NCBI GenBank assembly: GCA_951813015.1
Contig: CATOTG010000008.1
Location: 434,001 to 498,000 of the forward strand
Direction: 5' to 3'
Length of the DNA: 64,000 nucleotides
DNA from: an uncultured Thermoanaerobaculia bacterium
Lineage (GTDB): Bacteria > Acidobacteriota > Thermoanaerobaculia > Multivoradales > Multivoraceae
Positions 48,271 to 58,540 of this stretch are shown here, in pieces. The notes under the pieces are model-generated. The model had not been told where the DNA came from. It ran no database searches and was given only the letters and a program-made list of their open reading frames with translations. Numbering within the stretch: the first letter of the stretch is position 1; every line of letters begins with the position of its first letter. The translations under genes and the position numbers were made by a program.

Positions 48271-49377
48271 ATGCGCGTCGGTTTCGACGTCAGCAGGATC
48301 TTCGGCCCGCGGGACGGCGTCGCCCGGTACTCGGTCAGCCTCCTGCAGGCGCTCGCCGAGGAGGCGGACGAGCGGGGCGGCACGCCGGCGCTCCGCCTCT
48401 ACCCCCTGGGTGCGGAGCCGGACTCCCGGGCCTGGAAGCGCCTGCTGGATGAACTGCCGGGAAACGTTCGGAAGGGGACCGGTCGCTGGCCGCGCCGCGC
48501 CGACCTGGACCTGTTCCACATTCCGTCGTTCTCGGATCCTGCCTGCTTCGATGGCCCGGTCGTGTTCACGATCCACGACTTGACCTTCCTGACCCACCCG
48601 GAGTTCCATGTGCCGGAAAACCGCAATCTGTGCCTGCTCGGCACTCTGCGGGCGGTGTCGCGGCAGGCCACGATGCTGGCCGTTTCGGAGGCGACGGCGA
48701 AGGAAGTGCGGAAGTGGTTCGTGCTGCCGGAGGATCGGCTTCGCGTCGTCTACCCGGCGGCGTCGCCGGTCTTCGTCGCCTTCGACGCCACGGGACTGGC
48801 AGCCGCCCGGGAGCGCGTCGCGGCGCGCTTCGGGCTCGAGGGTCGGTTCGTCCTCTCGGTAGGCTCGCTCGAGCCGCGCAAGAACATCGCCCGTCTGGTC
48901 GAGGCCTATGCCGGGCTCGATTTCGAGTTGCGGGAGAGTACGCCGCTGGTGCTCGTGGGGGGCAGCAGCTGGAAAGAGGATGACGCGTTCGGCGGCGCTT
49001 GGCCCGCCTTCGTACGGCGCCTGGGCGCGGTCGGGGAGGAGGACCTGATCGCCCTCTACAACGTGGCTTCGGTCATGGCGTATCCGTCCCTCGTCGAGGG
49101 GTTCGGTCTGCCCGTCGTCGAGGCGATGGCATGCGGAACGCCGGTGCTGACGTCCAACGTGTCCTCGCTCACCGAGGTCGGCGGAGACGCCGCAGTTTGC
49201 GTCGACCCGCTCGATGTGGCGGCTATTCGCCGCGGCCTGGAAGAATTGCTCGGCGACGGCGCCCTGCGACGGGACTGTCGGCGGGCCGGTCTCGTTCGCG
49301 CTGCCGGGTTCTCCTGGCGCACCGCGGCGAAGGAAGCGATCGAGATCTACGGCGGGATGGTGGGCGCGGTCCGATGA
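48271..49377 (+). CDS. GT4-family glycosyltransferase, copy 2 (intact)
   Basis: This is a 368-residue retaining glycosyltransferase of the GT-B fold. The N-terminal Rossmann domain has RVGFDVSRIFGPRDGVARYS and FTIHDLTFLTHPEFH. The C-terminal domain has [32 protein letters not shown] and the donor-binding [22 protein letters not shown] with its EX7E-type glutamates. It transfers a sugar from a nucleotide donor to a glycan or lipid carrier in the cytoplasm. It shares about half of its residues with copy 1 upstream; the [small protein]-[GT4] pair was duplicated as a unit. Its TGA overlaps the next start (ATGA). Confidence 0.9.
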   Translation: MRVGFDVSRIFGPRDGVARYSVSLLQALAEEADERGGTPALRLYPLGAEPDSRAWKRLLDELPGNVRKGTGRWPRRADLDLFHIPSFSDPACFDGPVVFTIHDLTFLTHPEFHVPENRNLCLLGTLRAVSRQATMLAVSEATAKEVRKWFVLPEDRLRVVYPAASPVFVAFDATGLAAARERVAARFGLEGRFVLSVGSLEPRKNIARLVEAYAGLDFELRESTPLVLVGGSSWKEDDAFGGAWPAFVRRLGAVGEEDLIALYNVASVMAYPSLVEGFGLPVVEAMACGTPVLTSNVSSLTEVGGDAAVCVDPLDVAAIRRGLEELLGDGALRRDCRRAGLVRAAGFSWRTAAKEAIEIYGGMVGAVR

Positions 49378-50621
49378 ACGAGACGAGGGCAGGTTCGCGC
49401 TCGGTCGGCGTCGTCGGCTACGAGATGGAGGGGGCGCCGACCGGCGTCGGCCGCTACACCGAGGAGATTCTGACGGCGCTTGGTCGAGTTCCGCGGGCCG
49501 AAGGGTGGCGGTTGCGACTGTTCTTCAAGGGTGATCCCTTCGAGCACCCGCTGTGGGCCGACCCGGGGAGCGGCAGCTGCCGCGTCGAGCCGGTCTTTGA
49601 TCGGCGGCCCGGCGCGCATCCGGTCCTGTGGGAGCAGTTCCGGTTGCCCAGGCTGCTCAGGCGTCAGCCGGTGGACCTCGTCTTTTCGCCCGGCTACAGC
49701 CTGCCCCGAACCCGCGGGCGAGCGTCTCTGGTCACGATCCACGATCTCTCCTTCGAGCACTTCCCGGCGGACTTCAGCAACCGCGAGTTGCGGCGTCGCC
49801 GTTACCTGGCGCGCGGCGCGGCGCGAACGGCGACGCGGGTGCTGACCGACACCCGGCGCACCGCCGCCGAGTTGCAGCAACGCTACGGCGTGCCGCCGGG
49901 ACGGGTGGCGGTCGTGCCTTTGGGGGTGTCGCCGCGCTTCGTGGCCGCTGCCGCTTCCGCTTCGGGCGGGACGGCAGCGGGGGAGCAGGACCGGGCGCTG
50001 GCGGACCGGGGCGTTCGGCCGCCCTACCTGCTGATGCTCGGTTCGGTTCTGCCGCGCCGGAGGCTCGACCTGGTGCTGCCGGCTCTGGGTCGGCTGGTGC
50101 GCGAGGAGTCGCCAACCGGGTCGGTGACCTGCCCCGGGGCGCCGAATCCGGCCGAGGTCCGCCTGGTCATCGCGGGCCGGAACCAGTTGCCCCGGCGGGA
50201 GGAGCTGGACCGCATCGTCCGTGCCGCGGATCTGGGCGATCGGGTGATTCGCCTCGGCTACGTCGAGGACGAACTGCTGCCGCGACTCTATGCGCGGGCT
50301 CTGGGAACGATCTACGTCTCGGAGTACGAGGGCTACGGTCTGCCGCCTCTCGAATCGCTCGCGGCCGGGGTTCCGGTCCTCGTTTCGGACGCGCCGGCCC
50401 TGACGGAGTTGTGGCCCGAGTATCCGCTGCGTTGTGACCGGCTCGAAGTCGAGGACCTGACCGAGGGGCTCCGGCGGCTGGTGGGGGACGGCGAAGCGCG
50501 TCGGTTGGCGATATCGGAGGGGCCCGGCCGCGTCGGCGAACTGACCTGGGACCGTGCTGCCGAGTGCTTCGCCGACGAGGTGGAGACAGCCTGGCGCAGG
50601 TTCCCAAAGCAGGTCCCGTGA
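49374..50621 (+). CDS. GT4-family glycosyltransferase, copy 3
   Basis: This is a 415-residue GT-B enzyme more distant from the two upstream copies. It has VGVVGYEMEGAPTGVGRYTEEIL, DLVFSPGYSLPRTRG, VTIHDLSFEHFPADF, YLLMLGSVLPRRRLDLVLPAL, then ARALGTIYVSEYEGYGLPPLESLAAGVPVLVSD as donor site. An Ala/Gly/Ser-rich insert (about 195-215) separates the domains. It starts with the ATGA overlap from copy 2 and ends in a GTGA overlap with the GT2 gene, so the whole cluster is one transcript for a surface glycan. Confidence 0.9.
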   Translation: MNETRAGSRSVGVVGYEMEGAPTGVGRYTEEILTALGRVPRAEGWRLRLFFKGDPFEHPLWADPGSGSCRVEPVFDRRPGAHPVLWEQFRLPRLLRRQPVDLVFSPGYSLPRTRGRASLVTIHDLSFEHFPADFSNRELRRRRYLARGAARTATRVLTDTRRTAAELQQRYGVPPGRVAVVPLGVSPRFVAAAASASGGTAAGEQDRALADRGVRPPYLLMLGSVLPRRRLDLVLPALGRLVREESPTGSVTCPGAPNPAEVRLVIAGRNQLPRREELDRIVRAADLGDRVIRLGYVEDELLPRLYARALGTIYVSEYEGYGLPPLESLAAGVPVLVSDAPALTELWPEYPLRCDRLEVEDLTEGLRRLVGDGEARRLAISEGPGRVGELTWDRAAECFADEVETAWRRFPKQVP

Positions 50622-51566
50622 GCGGTTGGGAACCCCCGGCGGTAAGCGCCCTGGTCGTCAACCACAATGCCGGGGACTGGCTCAGAGTCTGTCTGAAGAG
50701 CCTCCAGGCGATCGCGGAGGCGTGGCGGTCAAAGGATGGTGAAGCGGAGCGTGGCGCCGCGAGCACTCTCGAGGCGGTCGTGGTCGACAACGCCTCGAGC
50801 GACGGTTCCACGGGGGACGGTTCGCGAGCTCGCGGCGGACGCGTCGACGGCGTTGCCGGTGCGACTCGTCGAGGCGGGTCGCAACCTCGGCTTCGGCGCC
50901 GCCTGCAATCTGGCCGCCGAGAAGTCGGCCGGCCGTCATCTGCTGCTTCTGAACCCGGATGCACGAATCGACGAGGAGTCCCTGCGAGGTCTGGTCGAGG
51001 CGCAGGAGCAGGACGAGCGGCTCGCGGTTGCGGCGCCCGCTCTTCGTTACCCGGACGGGTCGAGGCAGTTCGCATGGTCGCCGCCGGTCGGGGTTCCCGG
51101 CGAGGCGATCCAGAGACTCCGCAACCGGTTCGAGAAGGCCGCATGGAACCATCGTCTGCTGCCGCGTTTGCTCAAGCCGCTGGTCGGCGCCGGGTGGCAC
51201 ACGGCCGCCTGTCTGCTCGTCCGCCGTTCGGCCTTCGAGGAGGTCGGCGGTTTCGACGAGGGCTTCTTTCTCTACTTCGAGGACGCGGATCTCTGTCTTC
51301 GGCTCCACCGGGCCGGATACAGGCAGCGTGAGGTGGCCGGGGCTCGAGCGTGGCACGTGCGGGGAGCGATGACGGGCGCCGATGGCGAGCGCTCTCTGGT
51401 CCTCGGCGTGGAGCGCTTCTACCGTGCCTCCCAGTTGCGTTACTACGAGCTCCATCGGCCCCGTTGGGAGCGGGCGGTCCTGCGCCGGCGCCTGCGCCGG
51501 AGGTTCCGCGGGATCGGCGACGAAGAGCACAGGAACGCGATGCTCCGGTTGCTGGACGAGGCGTGA
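50618..51566 (+). pseudogene. GT2-family glycosyltransferase, one frameshift
   Basis: The first frame has VSALVVNHNAGDWLRVCLKSL and VVVDNASSDGST, the nucleotide-sugar site. At a five-G run (50812-50816) one base too many shifts the frame. The rest is in the next frame: RLVEAGRNLGFGAACNLAAE, HLLLLNPDARI (DXD-type), RRSAFEEVGGFDEGFFLYFEDADLCLRLHRAGY. Together they make about 315 residues of a rhamnosyltransferase-like GT2 enzyme. The G-run position makes a sequencing error plausible. It would complete the surface-glycan cluster. Confidence 0.75.
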
Positions 51567-51670
51567 CCGGTTGGTAAGGTCTTCGGTGTCGATGCGCCGC
51601 GCCGAGTTCGAGGCCGCGCTCGCGGACCTCGAGCGTGACCGGTTGGTAAGGTCTTCCGCGTCGATGCGCC
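51561..51670. repeat. 72-bp duplication at the GT2/thyA junction
   Basis: GCGTGACCGGTTGGTAAGGT and 18 further bases occur at 51561 and at 51633. The first copy contains the GT2 stop. The second contains the thyA start context (GTCGATGCGCC). In between, 24 extra in-frame codons ([17 protein letters not shown]) begin at a duplicated ATG, so thyA could initiate at either. Confidence 0.88.
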
Positions 51671-52458
51671 AGTACCTCGATCTGCTGCGGGAGGTGCTCG
51701 ACCACGGGGTGGTCCGCGACGACCGCACGGGCACCGGCACCCGCAGCGTCTTCGGTCGGCAGTTGCGCTACGACTTGGCCGACGGATTCCCGGCGCTGAC
51801 CACGAAGCGCCTCCACCTGCGATCGATCATCGTCGAGTTGCTGTGGTTCCTGCGCGGGGAGACGAACGTCGACTTCCTGCACCGCCACGGCGTGACGATC
51901 TGGGACGAATGGGCAGACGAGAACGGTGATCTGGGCCCCGTCTACGGTTCCCAGTGGCGGTCCTGGGCGACGCCGGACGGGAGGTCGATCGATCAGATCG
52001 CGAGTGTCGTCGATCGCATCCGGCGCGAGCCGAACTCGCGCCGCCTGATCGTCAGCGCGTGGAACGTGGCCGAGGTCGACTCGATGGCGCTGCCGCCTTG
52101 CCACACGCTGTTCCAGTTCTACGTCGCGAACGGCCGCCTCTCCTGTCAGCTCTACCAGCGCAGCGGCGATCTCTTTCTGGGGGTCCCGTTCAACATCGCG
52201 TCGTACGCGCTGCTGCTGACGATGGTCGCCCAGGTCTGCGATCTCGCGCCCGGGGAGCTGGTCCACACGTTCGGCGACGCCCACCTGTACAGCAACCACG
52301 TGAAGCAGGCGGAGGAGCAGTTGTCGAGACAGCCGCGTCCGTTGCCCGGGATGCGGCTCAACCCGGACGTCCCCTCCATCTTCGATTTCGGGCCCGACGA
52401 CTTCGAGCTCGTGGGCTACGACCCGCATCCGGCGATTCGCGCCGCGGTCGCGGTCTGA
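51664..52458 (+). CDS. thyA: Thymidylate synthase
   Basis: This is a 264-residue ThyA, the length of the E. coli enzyme. It uses methylene-tetrahydrofolate to methylate dUMP. Visible motifs are [42 protein letters not shown], the active Cys in [13 protein letters not shown] and the dUMP site [21 protein letters not shown] use the ATG at 51664 ([12 protein letters not shown]); a duplicated in-frame ATG lies 24 codons upstream in the 72-bp repeat. folA, which regenerates tetrahydrofolate, follows. Confidence 0.96.
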   Translation: MRQYLDLLREVLDHGVVRDDRTGTGTRSVFGRQLRYDLADGFPALTTKRLHLRSIIVELLWFLRGETNVDFLHRHGVTIWDEWADENGDLGPVYGSQWRSWATPDGRSIDQIASVVDRIRREPNSRRLIVSAWNVAEVDSMALPPCHTLFQFYVANGRLSCQLYQRSGDLFLGVPFNIASYALLLTMVAQVCDLAPGELVHTFGDAHLYSNHVKQAEEQLSRQPRPLPGMRLNPDVPSIFDFGPDDFELVGYDPHPAIRAAVAV

Positions 52459-52495
52459 TCCCGGTGGCCGACGGAACAGGACCCAAGAGGTGGAG

Positions 52496-53002
52496 ATGCG
52501 GCTCTCGGTGATTCTGGCGGCGGCGACGAACGGCGTGATCGGTCTGAAGGGCCAGCTTCCCTGGCGACTGCGCACGGACGTGCGGCGCTTCAAGCGGCTG
52601 ACGGTGGGCCACCACGTGGTGATGGGCCGGAGGACCTGGGAGGAGATCGGCTGCCGGCCGCTGCCGGACAGAAAGTGCATCGTGCTGAGCACCCGGCCGG
52701 ACTTCGAGGCGCCGGGCGCCGCCAGGTTCCGCTCGCTCGACGAGGCGCTCGACGCGGCCCGCGGGGCGGGGGAGGAGGAGACGTTCGTGATCGGCGGCGC
52801 CGGTCTGTTCCAGGCCGCGTTCCGTTTCGCCGACCGCGTCTACCTGACCCGCGTGCTGGCCGAGGTCGAAGGCGATACGTCGGTCGATCTCGGGCCTCTC
52901 GACGACTGGCGGGTTAACGCCTCCCAGGACGTTCCCGCCGGTCCGGACGACGATCACGCCACCCGCTTCGAGATTCTCCTGCAGCCCGAGGCCCGGGCGT
53001 GA
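52496..53002 (+). CDS. folA: Dihydrofolate reductase
   Basis: This is a 168-residue DHFR. The substrate motif is RLSVILAAATNGVIGLKGQLPWRL, then VVMGRRTWEEIG, CIVLSTRP and ETFVIGGAGLFQAAF for NADPH binding. It reduces the dihydrofolate made by ThyA. An AAGAGG site six bases upstream supports ATG 52496; a GTG at 52490 is the alternative. The stop overlaps the queG start (GTGA), so thyA, folA and queG are probably co-transcribed. Confidence 0.95.
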   Translation: MRLSVILAAATNGVIGLKGQLPWRLRTDVRRFKRLTVGHHVVMGRRTWEEIGCRPLPDRKCIVLSTRPDFEAPGAARFRSLDEALDAARGAGEEETFVIGGAGLFQAAFRFADRVYLTRVLAEVEGDTSVDLGPLDDWRVNASQDVPAGPDDDHATRFEILLQPEARA

Positions 53003-54153
53003 GTGCGGCGCCGGGGTCGGCGAAGGACCGCGCGGAACTGCTGGCCGGGTGGGCCCTGGATGCCGGTTTCGATCGCGTGGGGGTGGCTTCCCTGGAGCCG
53101 TACGCCGGCGCCGGCTCGTCCTTCCTGCGCCGGTTGGAGCGAGGCCTGTTCGCTTCGATGGCCTGGCTGGGCAAACGGCCGCGGCGTCGACTGGCGCCGG
53201 CCTCCCTGCTCGATGGCGCGAGATCCGTCTTGTGCGTGGCGCTTCACTACCACCCCCTGGAGGGCGAGCCCGAACCGGAAGGCGACCTCTGGCCCCGGGT
53301 GGCCCGGTACGCCCGCGGCGATGACTACCACCCGCTGATGGAGCGGCGTCTGCGGGCCCTGGCCGCCCGTATCAGGGAGGCGTTCCCGGGCGCCGGAGCG
53401 CGCCTCTACGTCGACACCGGACCGGTGCTGGAGAGAGAACTGGCTGCCCGGGCCGGGCTGGGCGCCGTCGCGAAGAACACACAGTTGCTCGATCGCACCG
53501 GGTCGTGGTTCCTGCTCGGGGAGCTGTTCCTCACCTTGGAACTCGAACCGTCCGAGCCGCTGGCCGAGGACCTGTGCGGCAACTGCCGGCGCTGCCTCGA
53601 CGCCTGCCCGACGGCTGCGTTGCCGGCCCCCCATGTCCTGGACGCCGCCAGGTGCATCAGCTACTGGACGATCGAGCACCGGGGCGAAGTGCCTGAGGAG
53701 GCCCGTTCCCTGGTTGGCGACTGGGTCTTCGGGTGCGACGTCTGCCAAGAGGTCTGCCCCTGGAACGAACACCGGGCGACACCGGCGAAGGGCGAGCGAA
53801 GCGGAGCCTTCTCCCTGCCGGCGCATCGCGCCGAGCTCGATCTGACGGCGCTTCTCGCACTTTCGGAGGAAGAGTACCGGACCCGTTTTCGCGGTAGCCC
53901 GATGAAGCGGCCCGGACGGTCGGGACTGCGACGAAACGCGGCCCTCGCGATGGGAAACCGGGGCACGGCGTCCTACATCCCGGCGCTCGAACGGGCACGG
54001 AAAAGCCGTGACCCGGTGGTCCGGACTCACGCCTCCTGGTCGCTGGCGGCGATCCGGAAACGGCCCGAGTCCCGCGCGGCCGGGAAAGGTTTCCGAGATT
54101 TGAAGCCGCGGCCTTCCGAGGCGGGCGGGCGGCACGTAAGTGTCGTGGAATGA
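52999..54153 (+). CDS. queG: Epoxyqueuosine reductase
   Basis: QueG performs the last step of queuosine synthesis in tRNA with a cobalamin and two [4Fe-4S] clusters. The 384-residue protein has the N-terminal domain DRVGVASLEPYAGA, then YVDTGPVLERELAARAGLGAVAKNTQLL with the catalytic acid. Two cluster motifs follow, CGNCRRCLDACPTAAL and CDVCQEVCPWN, and then a C-terminal HEAT-like region (SGLRRNAALAMGNRG, VVRTHASWSLAAI). It starts at a GTG overlapping the folA stop. The gene is followed by the rpsA leader. Confidence 0.92.
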   Translation: MSAAPGSAKDRAELLAGWALDAGFDRVGVASLEPYAGAGSSFLRRLERGLFASMAWLGKRPRRRLAPASLLDGARSVLCVALHYHPLEGEPEPEGDLWPRVARYARGDDYHPLMERRLRALAARIREAFPGAGARLYVDTGPVLERELAARAGLGAVAKNTQLLDRTGSWFLLGELFLTLELEPSEPLAEDLCGNCRRCLDACPTAALPAPHVLDAARCISYWTIEHRGEVPEEARSLVGDWVFGCDVCQEVCPWNEHRATPAKGERSGAFSLPAHRAELDLTALLALSEEEYRTRFRGSPMKRPGRSGLRRNAALAMGNRGTASYIPALERARKSRDPVVRTHASWSLAAIRKRPESRAAGKGFRDLKPRPSEAGGRHVSVVE

Positions 54154-54199
54154 GTGATTAAGCCTTGCTCGACGGCAAATTCCGGGAGGCGTCCGACGG

Positions 54200-54228
54200 T
54201 TGACCGCCTCAGGCCGCGTCCCTATACT
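54200..54228 (+). promoter_or_regulatory. Consensus-like promoter upstream of rpsA
   Basis: TTGACC (54200-54205) and TATACT (54223-54228) are separated by exactly 17 bases. Transcription would start near 54235, leaving a leader of about 130 nt before the rpsA ATG. This fits a strongly expressed ribosomal protein gene. Confidence 0.7.
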
Positions 54229-54368
54229 TGTCGGTCTGTCCCTTGGCGTCCGTTCCGGCCCGATGCCTGCCGCCGGCAGTGCGTCACGGACCCGGATTGT
54301 CAAGCGTCGCCTTACCTGGAAACGCCCACCGCACGGTCACAACGACCGAAGCGAGAACACAGGAACCC

Positions 54369-56210
<1,842 letters not shown>

Positions 56211-56322
56211 GACCGGCGACGCGGCGGAGGCGCCCGAAGCCAAGGGCGGATCAGCCCGAAGAGGCCGGGAGCACCGGGAAAGCAGGCGCCGCGGAGACCA
56301 GGCAGGCCGGCTTAGGGGGAGA

Positions 56323-56655
56323 ATGCTGAAGATGAAAGATGCGATCCGGATCTCTGAAGGCATTCGTCAGGGGATGACCAAGGCTCATCTGGTCGAGGAA
56401 GTGGCGCGCAGCGCGGACTTGACGAAGAAGGAGGCCGAAGTCATCGTCAGCACGGTGCTCGAGAGCATCGTCGACTCTCTGAAGGATGGCGACAAGATCG
56501 AACTTCGCGGCTTCGGCAGCTTTCGCATCCGCGAGCGTGGTTCCAGGATCGGTCGCAACCCGAAGACCGGCGCGCCGGTCGATGTCCCGTCCAAGAAAAT
56601 CCCCTACTTCAAGCCCGGCAAGGAACTCAAGGAGCGTCTGAACTCTGACGAATGA
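56323..56655 (+). CDS. HU/IHF-family DNA-bending protein
   Basis: This is a 110-residue protein. From residue 18 (MTKAHLVEEVARSADLTKKEAE) it is a normal HU/IHF subunit, with the beta-arm GFGSFRIRERGSRIGRNPKTGAPV, whose Pro inserts into DNA, and the C-terminal PSKKIPYFKPGKELKERL. It follows rpsA as the ihfB gene does in many proteobacteria. The ATG at 56323 has GGGGGAG upstream. An in-frame ATG at 56374 gives the shorter, family-typical start. Confidence 0.9.
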   Translation: MLKMKDAIRISEGIRQGMTKAHLVEEVARSADLTKKEAEVIVSTVLESIVDSLKDGDKIELRGFGSFRIRERGSRIGRNPKTGAPVDVPSKKIPYFKPGKELKERLNSDE

Positions 56656-56695
56656 CCGGGCCCCGCGAATCCCGGGCCCTGCCCGCCGCGCCCAG

Positions 56696-57109
56696 ATGAC
56701 GACGACTTCGCCTCCAGCCGGCCCTTCCGCCGAGTCCATCGGTGTTCTGCGGCCGGTCCTGGTCGCGGTCGCTGCGTGGGCTCTGCCCGGCTGCGGCCAC
56801 CTGATCCTGCGCAAGCCGCGTCGCGCCGCGGTCATCTTCGGCGTGGTCTTCTTCTCCTTCCTGTTCGGCTGCTGGCTCCGCGGACATCTCTACGTCGTCG
56901 TGCCGGAGCAGCCGCTCAGCCGGCTGGCGACGCTGAGTTCGATGGGCGCCGGCGCGCCGTACTTCGTGGCGCGCTACGCGTTGGAGTACAGCGGCGACAT
57001 CCTGTCTTCGACCTTCGAGTACGGCAAGGCCTTCCTGCTGACTGCAGGGCTTCTGAATGCTCTGGCGGTCCTCGACGCCTGGGACATCGCCAGCGGATCG
57101 AAGGACTAG
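56696..57109 (+). CDS. DUF6677-like small membrane protein
   Basis: This is a 137-residue protein with two or three membrane helices (about 18-36 RPVLVAVAAWALPGCGHLIL, 45-65 AVIFGVVFFSFLFGCWLRG, 110-128). The WALPGCGHLIL plus RKPRRAA pattern resembles DUF6677 proteins found near lpxB in acidobacterial genomes, as far as I recall. The function is unknown. The ATG at 56696 is chosen for length. Its TAG shares one base with the GTG of the next gene, so the two are coupled. Confidence 0.7.
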   Translation: MTTTSPPAGPSAESIGVLRPVLVAVAAWALPGCGHLILRKPRRAAVIFGVVFFSFLFGCWLRGHLYVVVPEQPLSRLATLSSMGAGAPYFVARYALEYSGDILSSTFEYGKAFLLTAGLLNALAVLDAWDIASGSKD

Positions 57110-57306
57110 TGCTCACCAGCCACTTCGCCTTGATGGTGATCTACGCCGTCCAGGTCAGCCTGTTCTTCGCCGTGCTGTGGCGGCGTCGGTTCAGGGACCG
57201 GGTCCGGCTCTTCCTCCAGATGATGATCGGCATGGTGGGCGGGGGCCTGGTGTTGGCGTGGTTGATGTACCCGTTTCCACTCTCGCCGCCGGCGCCGATT
57301 CCCTGA
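57109..57306 (+). CDS. Small membrane protein
   Basis: This is a 65-residue protein with two membrane helices (about 6-24 FALMVIYAVQVSLFFAVLW, 40-58 MMIGMVGGGLVLAWLMYPF) joined by a basic loop (RRRFRDRVRLF). It starts at a GTG overlapping the previous stop and ends a few bases before, or inside, the lpxB start region. I do not recognise the family. The position between DUF6677 and lpxB suggests an envelope role. Confidence 0.65.
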   Translation: MLTSHFALMVIYAVQVSLFFAVLWRRRFRDRVRLFLQMMIGMVGGGLVLAWLMYPFPLSPPAPIP

Positions 57307-58535
57307 GGGCGACTCCGCTGAACCAGGGCAGCCCGGCCGTTTTGATCTCTGCCGGCGAGGCTTCCGGCGACCGCCACGCGGCGCGATTGATGGAAGCGGT
57401 GCGGCGTCTGGCCGGGGACGAGAGACGTGTTCGCTTTTTCGGACTCGGCGGCGACGCGATGGCCGCCGCGGGCCTGGAGCCGGTCGCCCACAGCGACGAG
57501 GTCGCCGTGGTCGGTATCGTCGAGGTGCTGAGGGAGTTGCCGCGAATCCGGCAGGTCTTTCGGCGGCTGCTCAAGGCGGTCGAGAGTCGGCGGCCGGAGC
57601 TGGCGGTGCTGGTCGATTTTCCGGACTTCAATCTGCGTTTGGCCCGCCGCCTTCACCGTCGCGGCGTGCCCGTTCTCTACTACGTGTCGCCGCAGGTGTG
57701 GGCATGGCGGCGTCGCCGGGTGAGGACGATTGCCCGCCTGGTCAAACGAATGCTCGTGCTCTTTCCGTTCGAGGTCGACGTGTACCGGGGGCGCGAACTC
57801 GAAGTGGAGCACGTGGGCCATCCTCTGGTCGACGAGGTTCCGGAGCTCCCGTCGGTGTGGGAGCGGGAAGCGAACCTGCCGGAACGCCCGACGCTGGCCC
57901 TGCTTCCCGGGTCGCGCAACAGCGAGGTGCGACGCATTCTGCCGCCGATGCTGCGGGCCGCCGCAGTCATGGGAGGCGGAACGGGGCGCAACCGCAGCGG
58001 CGGCGACTCCGGCAACGACGCGGCGCGAGTTCGCCTGATCCTGGCGTCCACGGTCGACAGGGACCTGGTCCAGCGGCTGGTCGGGTCGAGTCCGCTCGCC
58101 GGCAAGGACCTGGAAGTCGTGCGGTCCGAATGGTTTGCGGCCGTTGCCGGCTCTCATCTCGCGCTCTGCGCCTCCGGCACGGCGACGCTGGAGGTGGGAC
58201 TGCTCGGCACGCCGTTGGTCGTGGTCTACCGGGTGGCGCCGGTGACCGGGTTGATCGGCCGGTGGTTGGTCGACTTGCCGTTCGTCAGCCTGGTCAACCT
58301 CGTGCTCGGCCGGCGAGTCGTCCCGGAACTCCTCCAGGGGGAAGCCGGAGAGGAGCGAATCGCGGCGACGGCGCGGGAACTCCTGGCCAGCCGCCGCCGG
58401 ATCGACAGGATGCGCGGGGCTCTGGCCGAACTCCGGCCGGCGCTCGGGGAGTCGGGCGCCAGCGAGCGGGCCGCACGAAGCCTCCTGCACGAGCTGCAGG
58501 TTGCCCGGGAGTGCCGGGAAGGGGGCCGACCCTGA
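57258..58535 (+). CDS. lpxB: Lipid-A-disaccharide synthase
   Basis: LpxB joins UDP-2,3-diacylglucosamine and lipid X at the inner membrane. The 425-codon frame has VLISAGEASGDRHAARLMEA, FFGLGGDAMAAAGLEPV, LVDFPDFNLRLAR, VLYYVSPQVWAWRRRR, HVGHPLVDEVP, LALLPGSRNSEV and ALCASGTATLEVGLLGTPLVVVYR, the full family set. A Gly/Asn-rich insert (GGGTGRNRSGGDSG, about 235) is unusual. The start is uncertain: the GTG at 57258 overlaps the previous gene by 49 bases and no ATG fits; a CTG near 57302 is possible. This gene shows that the organism makes lipid A. Confidence 0.9.
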   Translation: MVDVPVSTLAAGADSLRATPLNQGSPAVLISAGEASGDRHAARLMEAVRRLAGDERRVRFFGLGGDAMAAAGLEPVAHSDEVAVVGIVEVLRELPRIRQVFRRLLKAVESRRPELAVLVDFPDFNLRLARRLHRRGVPVLYYVSPQVWAWRRRRVRTIARLVKRMLVLFPFEVDVYRGRELEVEHVGHPLVDEVPELPSVWEREANLPERPTLALLPGSRNSEVRRILPPMLRAAAVMGGGTGRNRSGGDSGNDAARVRLILASTVDRDLVQRLVGSSPLAGKDLEVVRSEWFAAVAGSHLALCASGTATLEVGLLGTPLVVVYRVAPVTGLIGRWLVDLPFVSLVNLVLGRRVVPELLQGEAGEERIAATARELLASRRRIDRMRGALAELRPALGESGASERAARSLLHELQVARECREGGRP

Positions 58536-58540
58536 GAAGC

